A stretch of 55,654 nt of DNA from assembly GCA_937951685.1 (NCBI GenBank), contig CALFBG010000228.1, positions 1 through 55,654 on the forward strand. The letters run 5' to 3'. Source of the stretch: an uncultured Saprospiraceae bacterium. GTDB lineage: Bacteria > Bacteroidota > Bacteroidia > Chitinophagales > Saprospiraceae. The notes under the pieces are model-generated. The model did not search any database. It was not told where the DNA came from and saw nothing but the letters and a program-made list of their open reading frames with translations. The position numbers and the translations under genes were made by a program. How positions within the stretch are numbered: position 1 is the first letter of the stretch; each line of letters opens with the position of its first letter. Shown piece by piece: positions 8,015 to 15,448 of this stretch.

Positions 8015-8755
8015 TTATAGTAAAAGTTTTTTCTTTTGTAATAAGAACTCTTCTTCGGTCAATAAACCTTTCGCTCTGAGCTCTGCCAATTTTTGTAATT
8101 GTTCTAACAGTTCTGTAGACGCTTTGCGATCAGCGGGATCACTTTTAGCCGTGTTGGGTAGTTGGTAACCATTTTTGACGAAGTGCTCATACTCTTCTTG
8201 AATCCGAATATAAGCTAAAGCATCGTGCGTTTGTATTTTTTCAAAGTCATTAAAACCATGTTCTACGGCTTTACTTAAGTGGAAGTACGCTTTATCTTTA
8301 TTTTCCGTAAGGGAATGCGCACAAGCGATATTAAAATGTACGACAACGTCCGTTGGATTAATCCCCAACGCTTTTTCAAAATCACTAATGGCACCGTCGT
8401 AATCGTAATCTTTATACTTGGCGATACCACTTTTTTTGAATGGATTGTTTTTAGGCTTTACTTTCGGCTTCGGCGCTTTTGGGGTTTTTTGAGGTTGACT
8501 GCGTTGAAACTCTCTTCTTACGTGACGCTCTTCTGGAACGGATCTTCGTTCAAAATTGCGTCGGCGTTGTCGGCGCTCCGGTTCGTCATTGTAGCGATCC
8601 CGTGGGCGATCTCTTTTATCATCTTCTTTTCCTATTACGGACTTAAAAATAGAATAAAGGATGAAAGCCATGATGAAGGTAGAAAAACCAAAGCCGTTGG
8701 CCAGCATAATAAAGATAAAGACAAATAAAAATATAGCTGATGAGTTACTTCTCAT
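8015..8755 (-). CDS. Membrane-anchored TPR-SHOCT protein
   Basis: A 246-residue paralogue of the following gene, 40 bases away on the same strand, so the two are probably co-transcribed. Instead of a TM2 domain it begins with two short hydrophobic segments (SSAIFLFVFIFIMLANGFGF and FIMAFILYSIF), then an Arg-rich linker (about 45-95), the TPR region (GIAKYKDYDYDGAISDFEKA, LGINPTDVVVHFNIACAHSL, FEKIQTHDALAYIRIQEEY) and a C-terminal SHOCT helix (AELRAKGLLTEEEFLLQKK). The 38 bases at 7343-7380 and 8220-8257 are identical, which points to a fairly recent tandem duplication. Function unknown; likely a scaffold at the inner membrane. Confidence 0.75.
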   Translation of the reverse strand: MRSNSSAIFLFVFIFIMLANGFGFSTFIMAFILYSIFKSVIGKEDDKRDRPRDRYNDEPERRQRRRNFERRSVPEERHVRREFQRSQPQKTPKAPKPKVKPKNNPFKKSGIAKYKDYDYDGAISDFEKALGINPTDVVVHFNIACAHSLTENKDKAYFHLSKAVEHGFNDFEKIQTHDALAYIRIQEEYEHFVKNGYQLPNTAKSDPADRKASTELLEQLQKLAELRAKGLLTEEEFLLQKKKLLL

Positions 8756-8817
8756 GTTTTAAAATTCCAGGTAATTTATGATTCGAAAAAAGTCCATGAT
8801 ACTAGATACACAATATC

Positions 8818-8840
8818 TTGATTATTTTGGGAATAATCAA
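8818..8840. promoter_or_regulatory. 9-bp inverted repeat upstream of the TPR-SHOCT pair
   Basis: TTGATTATT and AATAATCAA pair perfectly around a 5-base loop (8827-8831), 63 bases before the start at 8755 on the minus strand. It could be an operator, or part of the 3' region of the upstream phosphatase transcript. It has no T-run, so a terminator is less likely. Confidence 0.35.
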
Positions 8841-9017
8841 ATACTAGCGACGAACTTGTTTGCTAATTAGATGAACGGCTCTTATTTGAAAGGAAATTCA
8901 AAATCTTTCCTTTACAGGGAATAAAACCAGTCCCTTCAATCCTCAATGTCAACCCAATTTTTGGGGTAAGCACTTAAGTCTAAACAATTTAGCAAGTATC
9001 AAAATTCGAGCCTGCTT

Positions 9018-10271
9018 TTATTGGAGAAACTTACACGTTAAAACAGTAAAATCATCCGGGAAGTTCAAAATACCTTTAAAGCGATTGATGCTAGCGAGTA
9101 ATTTATCATTGAAGGCTTTAGAGGAGAGCTTGTAATGTGCCTTGGTAAAATCGTGCAACATATCTTCTTCAAAGTAATCGCCATGCTCATTTTTGACGTC
9201 CGTTAAACCATCAGTAAAACTCAAGATCATCGTTTCACCGTCAATTTTAATACTACTTTCTTCTACCGAGGGCAGTTCTTGGAAAGATCCTAGGATCGTA
9301 CAACCTTTATTAAGTGGATAGATCGTATCGTGTTTGACGAGTACGGGCGGATTGTGTCCGGCATTGATATAATGTAATTCTTTGGACTGACGATCGTAAA
9401 CGGCAACAAAGAACGTGATAAATTTTTCTCCGTTGGTAATTCGCAGAACAGTTTGATTGAGTTCGTGAATAAAGTTAATGAGCGCATCAGAGTGCTGCTT
9501 GATCAAGGCTCTAAAATTCGCTTGAAAATTCGCCATTAATAACGCCGCCGCGAGTCCTTTTCCAGAAATATCTGCAATGCAAAAACTAATTTTACCATCG
9601 CCTAGTTCTAAAAAATCGAAATAATCTCCCCCGACAACCAAGTGTGGCTTATAAATACTCGCTAAATCGTAGTCAGCTGCTTTGGGCAATTGGCTAGGAA
9701 TCAACATCTTTTGCATATCGCTGGCCAACTCCATTTCTCGATTAAGTCGTTCCTGTTCAAGTTGTTGTTTGAATAAGCGCTTGTTTTCAATGGCAACGGC
9801 AATAATATTGGTAATCGTGGTAATGAATTGAACCTTATTATACATATCATCATCGCGCTCAAAGCCTCCGATAAAAGTATAAGCAATTGCGTGTTGTTTA
9901 TGCAAAACGGGGATGACAATATCAAATTCACCAATCAGTGGATGATTACGATCTTCTTCTATATTTTTGAGTCGTTGATATTTTGGAAATTTATCACTAA
10001 TGTCCATTTTGATTTTCTCTTCCGACAAGCCAATGTGAGAAGTACAAATCCATTTTTGTTCTTTCTTTACGTAGAGGGCTAATTTCTTTACGCCCATTTC
10101 CCAACTCAAAAAAGAGTTGTACATCGCATATAAACCATCGGCAGAAACATTGTCATTGATGGCTTGCGTAATATTGAGCAAGCGATTAATTTGCAATTGT
10201 TTCAGATGTAAGGTGCGCTCTAAGTTTTCTAAGCTAGAAAGGCCCTTTTTTATTTCAGAGAATTTAGACAT
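9018..10271 (-). CDS. GAF-PP2C (SpoIIE-type) serine phosphatase
   Basis: A 417-residue cytoplasmic protein. The N-terminal part (about 30-175) fits a GAF sensor domain (LNITQAINDNVSADGLYAMY, LIGEFDIVIPVLHKQHAIAY). A linker coiled coil (NKRLFKQQLEQERLNREMEL) leads into a PP2C/SpoIIE phosphatase at about 190-417 with metal-binding acidic motifs: LVVGGDYFDFLELGDGKISF, CIADISGKGLAAALLMA, INAGHNPPVLV and SFTDGLTDVKN. Such RsbU-like enzymes dephosphorylate anti-sigma-factor antagonists in partner-switching pathways; no antagonist or anti-sigma gene is in view, so the pathway is inferred. It is a single gene with its own flanking gaps. Confidence 0.9.
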   Translation of the reverse strand: MSKFSEIKKGLSSLENLERTLHLKQLQINRLLNITQAINDNVSADGLYAMYNSFLSWEMGVKKLALYVKKEQKWICTSHIGLSEEKIKMDISDKFPKYQRLKNIEEDRNHPLIGEFDIVIPVLHKQHAIAYTFIGGFERDDDMYNKVQFITTITNIIAVAIENKRLFKQQLEQERLNREMELASDMQKMLIPSQLPKAADYDLASIYKPHLVVGGDYFDFLELGDGKISFCIADISGKGLAAALLMANFQANFRALIKQHSDALINFIHELNQTVLRITNGEKFITFFVAVYDRQSKELHYINAGHNPPVLVKHDTIYPLNKGCTILGSFQELPSVEESSIKIDGETMILSFTDGLTDVKNEHGDYFEEDMLHDFTKAHYKLSSKAFNDKLLASINRFKGILNFPDDFTVLTCKFLQ

Positions 10272-10400
10272 CCAATTAAGTTAAGTAAAAATCATTTAAT
10301 CCTATTCAAGCATTTTGTCTGCTACGTAGCAAAGCTTCAAATAGCTTGTGTTTACCGTTGGTAAATATTTATTAGGGAGATTGTTCGTCTGTTCAGGGTT

Positions 10401-11642
10401 TTAATTCCTAGACTTTACATCCAAAGCATCCCTAAAACCATTTCCAATCAAGTTAAATGCAAGTACCAATAACATAATGGCAACTGCGGGCACGACTGCC
10501 AAAAATGGTTTCCCACTGATGGCGTAACCATAGTTTTCATTTAACATAGTTCCCCACGAAGGTTTGGGCGGTTGAATACCAAAACCGAGGTAACTCAATC
10601 CTGCTTCGAGCAAAATGGCTGTTGCAAAATTCGCTGCTGCAATAACCATTACTGGTCCCAGAATATTAGGTAAAATATGACGCAAAATAATTCTTCCCGT
10701 ACGGAATCCCATACTTTGTGCGGCTTCTACAAACTGAATATCGCGCAAGCCAATTACTTGGCCACGGACAATACGAGCCACATCTACCCACATGGTTAAC
10801 CCAACCGCAATAAAAATATTACTTACGCCTCTTCCCAAAGCGAGCACAATCGCAAAGACCAACAACAGCGTCGGAATTGACCAAGCCGTATTAATGATCA
10901 GCATGATAAAATCGTCAATTTTACCACCGAAGTAACCTGCAATTGCGCCGAGTAAAATTCCAATGGTCAAAGAAATGACAACCGCAATCAAACCCACCAG
11001 CAGAGAAATTCGGACGCCAAGAATCAATCGACTCAACATACACCGACCAAATTTATCCGTACCCAAATAGAAACTACGCTCCGTAATCAAATCTTTTTCA
11101 ATCGTCTGGCGGAGTTGAGTAGCGCTGGTTTCTACCGGTCTCCCTTTTAGGTCAACAAACTGATAGGTATCTGCTTTCTTGGTCAACTGCATGGATTCTG
11201 CATTCACAGCGTAAGCCAAATCAACTAGGTGAAAACGCATTGGCTTACCAGGCAGTAAAGTCCCCGTTTCTTGATCTTTGCCTCGATACTTAGTGAGATA
11301 TATGGAATCTCCTTGAATCGAGTAGGTATTAATCGGAATTTGTTGGTAACTATTTGGCTTTCCAAATAGTAAGGTCGTGAAGATACTTTGTGCAACAAAA
11401 GTTCTGTTTTTAGCCACACGGAGTATTTTGATGTCAAAGCCTGGATCTTTTAATGCCAATTCAACGATTTGATCATTTGCATTCGGGGTAGCATCAGGAA
11501 TAATCAAGTATGCAAATATGGCAATGATAATTGCCAAAGCAATGGTGATCATCCCAAATACCGCGGGTCTGTTTTTCAATAATCGCCTAAAAGCTTTTCG
11601 ATTAGGAGATAAATATGCCTGATCTGGTTTATTGTTTGCCAT
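10401..11642 (-). CDS. ABC transporter permease, Opp/DppC type
   Basis: A 413-residue inner-membrane permease of the oligopeptide/dipeptide ABC importer family. The first membrane segment (about 30-50, VFGMITIALAIIIAIFAYLI) is followed by a periplasmic stretch of roughly 150 residues, then five helices from about 200 on. The ATPase-coupling EAA loop is clear: FVEAAQSMGFRTGRIILRHI. It ends with SYLGFGIQPPKPSWGTML and FNLIGNGFRDALDVKSRN, standard for OppC/DppC. The long loop between helices 1 and 2 is seen in other Bacteroidota OppC-like proteins but is much longer than in E. coli. No ATPase, second permease or substrate-binding gene is adjacent, so its partners are encoded elsewhere. Confidence 0.9.
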   Translation of the reverse strand: MANNKPDQAYLSPNRKAFRRLLKNRPAVFGMITIALAIIIAIFAYLIIPDATPNANDQIVELALKDPGFDIKILRVAKNRTFVAQSIFTTLLFGKPNSYQQIPINTYSIQGDSIYLTKYRGKDQETGTLLPGKPMRFHLVDLAYAVNAESMQLTKKADTYQFVDLKGRPVETSATQLRQTIEKDLITERSFYLGTDKFGRCMLSRLILGVRISLLVGLIAVVISLTIGILLGAIAGYFGGKIDDFIMLIINTAWSIPTLLLVFAIVLALGRGVSNIFIAVGLTMWVDVARIVRGQVIGLRDIQFVEAAQSMGFRTGRIILRHILPNILGPVMVIAAANFATAILLEAGLSYLGFGIQPPKPSWGTMLNENYGYAISGKPFLAVVPAVAIMLLVLAFNLIGNGFRDALDVKSRN

Positions 11643-11833
11643 TCCCTATTCGTCAAATGATTTCAAAGGACGAAAATTAGCCATTTTTTTTCAAAAAGCA
11701 GGCAACTGGTGAATAGACTTCAAGTAAATATTAGCATATTCGCTTTAGTATTTATCAACACGGATGCTTAAAGATATAAAAAAACGTATTTTTTTGACAA
11801 TCGAATTAAAATATTTTTTAATATTTATACTTA

Positions 11834-12964
11834 TTGATATTGAATGTTTTACTCGTAGAACCCTTCTTCTCTGGTAGTCATCAAGCATGGGCTGAAAGTT
11901 ATCAACATTGTTCCCAACATAATGTGGATATCCTTTCCTTGCCCGGTCGGCATTGGAAATGGCGGATGCATGGTGGCGCAGTAAGTTTGGCGCAGCAATT
12001 TCTCAAACAGACGAAGTCAACGGATTTAATTTTGGCAACGGATATGCTTGATTTAGCCGTTTTTTTGGGACTTAGTCGTACCAAAGCGGTGAATCTTCCC
12101 ACCGTTTTATACTTTCACGAAAATCAGATTAGTTATCCTTGGTCTCCTACGGATCAAGATACTAAGTCGGGGCGGAATAACCACTATGGTTTTATCAATT
12201 ACACGAGTGCGCTAAGTGCGGATGCCATTTTTTTTAATTCTAGTTATCATCAAAATTCTTTTTTCCAAGGTTTAAGACCGTTTTTGCAGCAATTTCCAGA
12301 TCATCAAATGCTATCCACCATCGAGGAAATTGCCGAAAAGTCTAAGGTTTTACCACTGGGCATGAATTTGAAAAGATTTGACGCTTTTCGAACAGCTCCT
12401 TTGCCAGGACCTGCGCGAATATTATGGAATCATCGCTGGGAATACGATAAAAATCCTACGGAGTTTTTCCAAACGCTTTTTCGACTCAAGTCGGAAGGAA
12501 TTGCTTTTGAAGTCATTATACTTGGCGCGGCGTACAAGAAAAAGCCACCCATTTTCGCAGAAGCGGCTCAAAAGTTATCTGATCGAATTGTACATATGGG
12601 GTTTGCGGAAGATTTTGCGAGCTATGCTAAATATTTGTGGCAAGCAGATATTTTACCTGTGACGGGCACACAAGATTTTTTTGGTGGAAGTGTGGTAGAA
12701 GCGATGTATTGCAATTGTTTTCCGCTTTTGCCTCACCGTTTAGCTTATCCGGAGCATATTCCTAGTGCATTTCATGGGCAATATTTGTATGGAGATGCAA
12801 CAGCGTATTATGCGCAACTCAAGACCGCGATTCTCAAGGTAGAAGAGACTCGGCAGTCTATTTTGGTGCAAAATTTTGTGAAGCACTACGATTGGAGTAT
12901 TTTAGCTTCAACTTACGATCAAAATTTACAGACGATCGTAGCAAAAAACTCAAAGAAGTTTTAA
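11834..12964 (+). CDS. Glycosyltransferase, queuosine-tRNA mannosyltransferase family
   Basis: A 376-residue cytoplasmic GT-B glycosyltransferase. The N-terminus (LLVEPFFSGSHQAWAESY), then LPGRHWKWRMHGGAVSLAQQ, LPTVLYFHENQISYPWSP, and the C-terminal Rossmann part with RILWNHRWEYDKNPTEFFQT, DILPVTGTQDFFGGSVVEAM and LLPHRLAYPEHIP are hallmarks of the DUF3524/GTDC1 family. The vertebrate member (QTMAN) attaches mannose to queuosine in tRNA-Asp, and bacterial members are thought to modify queuosine too. No ATG begins the conserved region: the start must be TTG at 11834 or 11840. It is divergent from the permease gene. The substrate in this bacterium is inferred from family only. Confidence 0.8.
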   Translation: MILNVLLVEPFFSGSHQAWAESYQHCSQHNVDILSLPGRHWKWRMHGGAVSLAQQFLKQTKSTDLILATDMLDLAVFLGLSRTKAVNLPTVLYFHENQISYPWSPTDQDTKSGRNNHYGFINYTSALSADAIFFNSSYHQNSFFQGLRPFLQQFPDHQMLSTIEEIAEKSKVLPLGMNLKRFDAFRTAPLPGPARILWNHRWEYDKNPTEFFQTLFRLKSEGIAFEVIILGAAYKKKPPIFAEAAQKLSDRIVHMGFAEDFASYAKYLWQADILPVTGTQDFFGGSVVEAMYCNCFPLLPHRLAYPEHIPSAFHGQYLYGDATAYYAQLKTAILKVEETRQSILVQNFVKHYDWSILASTYDQNLQTIVAKNSKKF

Positions 12965-13075
12965 TCTAAATGAACGGAATGGCGGCTAGGGATAGAAGCA
13001 TCGCATACTAGTTTTCGCGTTTTCCAATGATTTGTCTGAGTTTTTAAACAACCTCAAATTTTAAAAATAAAATAT

Positions 13076-13870
13076 ATGCCCTTTATTCAGTTCCAAGCAA
13101 AGCAAATTCATTATACCGTAACCGGTAAGGGCTGCCCGGTGGTGTTACTCCACGGATTTTGCGAAGATAGTAGTATGTGGAAAAAATTTAGCCAAGATTG
13201 GCCACATCAAGTAATTACGATTGACTTGGCGGGGTTTGGGCAATCTGAACTAGTAGCGCCGTTTTCTATGGATTTGTTGGCAGACATGGTAAAAAAGGTT
13301 CTGGAAGAACTTAAGGCAGAACGCTGTATTTTATTGGGACATTCAATGGGCGGATATGTTGGTTTGGCTTTCGCCGAAAAATACGCCGACCATTTACTCG
13401 GTTTAGGAATGATTCATTCGCACCCTTTTGCAGATAGTGCTACCAAAAAAGCAAGTCGCCAGAAGAGCATTGAATTTATCTCGCGGAATGGGACTATTCT
13501 TTACGTCAAGCAATTAATTCCACAATTATTTGCGCCTAACTTTGTGGGGAGTAATGATTTTTTGATACATCGCTTGATCTTTGCCGCAAGCAAATATTCG
13601 GTCGAAGCAATCAAGGCTAGTTTGGAAGCGATGATGAAAAGACCCGATCGCACAGAAGTTTTAAAGCACATCGCTTGTCCCGTGCTATTTATAATTGGTA
13701 AGTTAGACCAAGTTATTTCCTACGAAAACAGCGGTGCACAGATCACTATGCCGAACTTGTCGGCGGTTCATATTTTACCCAGGGTAGGTCACATGGGAAC
13801 TTACGAATCACCACGTAAGACCCAAAAAATTGTTAGGAAATTTATTGAATTTTGTGAAGCGCAGTCTTGA
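13076..13870 (+). CDS. Alpha/beta hydrolase
   Basis: A 264-residue alpha/beta-hydrolase-fold protein. The oxyanion motif is VVLLHGFCED, the nucleophile elbow is LLGHSMGGYVGLAF with Ser90, the acid is probably in FIIGKLDQVISYE, and the catalytic His239 is in LPRVGHMGTYESP. No signal peptide or membrane segment, so cytoplasmic. The family covers esterases, thioesterases and haloperoxidase-like enzymes; the substrate cannot be read from sequence. It lies tail-to-tail with the phosphopantetheinyl transferase of the PUFA locus, which makes a role in acyl release from that synthase conceivable but unproven. Confidence 0.85.
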   Translation: MPFIQFQAKQIHYTVTGKGCPVVLLHGFCEDSSMWKKFSQDWPHQVITIDLAGFGQSELVAPFSMDLLADMVKKVLEELKAERCILLGHSMGGYVGLAFAEKYADHLLGLGMIHSHPFADSATKKASRQKSIEFISRNGTILYVKQLIPQLFAPNFVGSNDFLIHRLIFAASKYSVEAIKASLEAMMKRPDRTEVLKHIACPVLFIIGKLDQVISYENSGAQITMPNLSAVHILPRVGHMGTYESPRKTQKIVRKFIEFCEAQS

Positions 13871-13872
13871 TA

Positions 13873-13899
13873 AGTAGTGCTTATTCGTCAAGCAATACT
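13873..13899. terminator. Hairpin between convergent genes
   Basis: AGTAGTGCTT and AAGCAATACT can pair with one mismatch around a 7-base loop. The hairpin sits exactly in the 28-base gap between the convergent hydrolase and phosphopantetheinyl transferase genes, and fits a bidirectional terminator, though the T-runs are poor. Confidence 0.4.
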
Positions 13900-14534
13900 C
13901 AATCTGTGATAAAGTCTATTAGTTCAACGGCTACTCCTGCGTGCTGAGAACAAAGATGGACCAAACAATCTTCTCGTAATGACAAGGATTGTAAATACCA
14001 AGTTTCACCGTCCAAACGAATTTCATCTGAGATATCTAAAATCACCTGATTTAATTGCGACAGTCCCATTCCCGTTGCTTTAATCACACTTTCTTTTTGT
14101 GTCCAATACGTTAAAAACTGGTGTAAAGAATTGTCAGCATTCAAAATCGTTTGCCATTCTGAAGGCGTAAAACAAGATTTAAAATGTTCTAATTCCATCG
14201 GGCGGATGACTTCAATATCAATCCCCAAATCTCCCAATTGGGTCATTGCACAAACGATCAAATGCTCAGAGTGAGAAATGTTGAAAAACAAGTCAGGTAA
14301 TAAAGGCTTGTCTTGCTCGTTATATTGCAAAGTAGCTAAACTTGTTGGGCTTAAGCCAAAATCACGAATCCCCCGTTGTAGCATCAGTCTGCCCAATACA
14401 AAGTTAAACGCATCTTTAGGAAAGCGATACCGAAAAGCTCTTTCTTTCATGGATGCTGGCAACTTCGCTAAAAGATCCAACAAACTATACTGTTCTTGAT
14501 ATGCCCTTGAATCGGCATAAAATACTTTGACCAT
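13899..14534 (-). CDS. pfaE: 4'-phosphopantetheinyl transferase (PfaE role)
   Basis: A 211-residue Sfp-type phosphopantetheinyl transferase. It moves the phosphopantetheine arm of CoA onto the active-site serine of acyl carrier protein domains. The signatures are LGIDIEVIRP (Mg2+-binding Asp and Glu), FTPSEWQTI and YWTQKESVIKATGMGL (the W-x-x-K-E-S...K-A motif). It is divergent from the TetR gene that heads the PUFA synthase operon, so it most likely activates the three ACPs of PfaA. In marine gammaproteobacteria this role is called PfaE and may be encoded away from the cluster. A perfect TAnnTTTG box lies 51 bases upstream of the start. The enzyme class is certain; the partner is inferred from context. 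Confidence 0.88.
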   Translation of the reverse strand: MVKVFYADSRAYQEQYSLLDLLAKLPASMKERAFRYRFPKDAFNFVLGRLMLQRGIRDFGLSPTSLATLQYNEQDKPLLPDLFFNISHSEHLIVCAMTQLGDLGIDIEVIRPMELEHFKSCFTPSEWQTILNADNSLHQFLTYWTQKESVIKATGMGLSQLNQVILDISDEIRLDGETWYLQSLSLREDCLVHLCSQHAGVAVELIDFITD

Positions 14535-14584
14535 ATAAAGCGGCGGTGTTTTTTTGACAAAGAAGTTGTTTGAATGCTACGCCC

Positions 14585-14616
14585 CAAATCTAGCGAAAGC
14601 GAAAATGCTTTTACAA
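14585..14616 (-). promoter_or_regulatory. Candidate promoter of the phosphopantetheinyl transferase
   Basis: On the minus strand, TAGATTTG (14592-14585) matches the Bacteroidota -7 consensus TAnnTTTG, and a TTG at 14616-14614 sits 21 bases upstream in the -33 position. It ends 51 bases before the start codon. Confidence 0.4.
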
Positions 14617-14624
14617 CATTTTTA

Positions 14625-14640
14625 AACCATTTAAATGGTT
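14625..14640. promoter_or_regulatory. 16-bp perfect palindrome, candidate TetR operator
   Basis: AACCATTTAAATGGTT is a perfect palindrome in the divergent region between the phosphopantetheinyl transferase and the TetR regulator, immediately upstream of the candidate -33 element of the former. TetR dimers bind palindromes of about this size and commonly sit beside their own gene, so this is the best operator candidate. A second, shorter palindrome, TATACGTATA, lies at 14716-14725. Confidence 0.45.
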
Positions 14641-14815
14641 CTTTTTCGCAGAATAACACAATTCGGCTAAGAAAGAGTGAATTTGAACGACAAATTTAAA
14701 TAAAAATATTTTTTCTATACGTATAAAATAGGAAGTGTCAACTATCTTTTCTTTCTTTGTGGTACTGGCGGAACTAAAATATTACCACCGGTATTTAAAC
14801 GTCTATCAAATACAC

Positions 14816-15433
14816 ATGATTACCAAAGATTTAATTATCAGTACGGCCATAAAACTATTTTTATCGAATGGTGTGAAAACAATCACCATGGACCGACTGG
14901 TAAAAGAATTGCACACTTCCAAGCGAACTATTTATCTACATTTTAAGGATAAAACGGCTTTACTCAAAGCCTGCCTAGAAACTTACCACGCTAAAGTTCG
15001 ACAAGAAAACGAAAACATCATCAAAGAATCTTCGAATGCGATCGAAGCGATGGGCTATTTGCACCAACACATCGTACGTCGGGCGAGCTTAGTCAACCCT
15101 AGTTTTTTTAATGATATCATTCATTACTATCCTGGGATGTTAAGTGCTTCGTATAAACAAACCGATAATTTTGCGCATCAGCAAGTGGTCGATTTGGCGG
15201 AGTGGGGCATTAGGGATGGAATTTTCCTTAAAGATTTAGATGTAGAAGTAACGGTCAAAACAGTTTTAGCTTTGCTGAAACTACTCAAGGACAATAATTT
15301 ATTCCCAATTACAGCATATAGCAAAGAACGTTTGACTTTCGGTGTCATGGTTCCTTATATGCGTGGCGTTTGTACGCCCAAAGGATTAGAAATATTAGAA
15401 ATGCAGGAAGAACTTTTCCGTGTTTCCATTTAA
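14816..15433 (+). CDS. TetR family regulator heading the PUFA operon
   Basis: A TetR/AcrR-type repressor of 205 residues from the chosen start. The DNA-binding helix-turn-helix is at about 5-50: DLIISTAIKLFLSNGVKTIT, VKELHTSKRTIYLHFKDKTA. The C-terminal helical ligand domain follows with no recognisable specificity. The frame is open back to a GTG at 14735, but TetR proteins start close to the first helix, so ATG 14816 (MITKDLIIS) is preferred. Its stop is only 15 bases before PfaA, so it is the first gene of the PUFA operon and probably autoregulates it; a palindrome for binding lies about 180 bases upstream. The ligand, perhaps a fatty acid or acyl-CoA, is a guess. Confidence 0.85.
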   Translation: MITKDLIISTAIKLFLSNGVKTITMDRLVKELHTSKRTIYLHFKDKTALLKACLETYHAKVRQENENIIKESSNAIEAMGYLHQHIVRRASLVNPSFFNDIIHYYPGMLSASYKQTDNFAHQQVVDLAEWGIRDGIFLKDLDVEVTVKTVLALLKLLKDNNLFPITAYSKERLTFGVMVPYMRGVCTPKGLEILEMQEELFRVSI

Positions 15434-15448
15434 AATAAGAGCCATAAT

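Noticed and set aside
8279-8728. 149-residue plus-strand open frame
   Set aside because: It is antisense to the TPR-SHOCT gene and consists of reverse-complement composition only.
14735-14815. GTG-initiated extension of the TetR gene
   Set aside because: It adds 27 residues unlike the family; TetR proteins begin near the first DNA-binding helix, so ATG 14816 is preferred.
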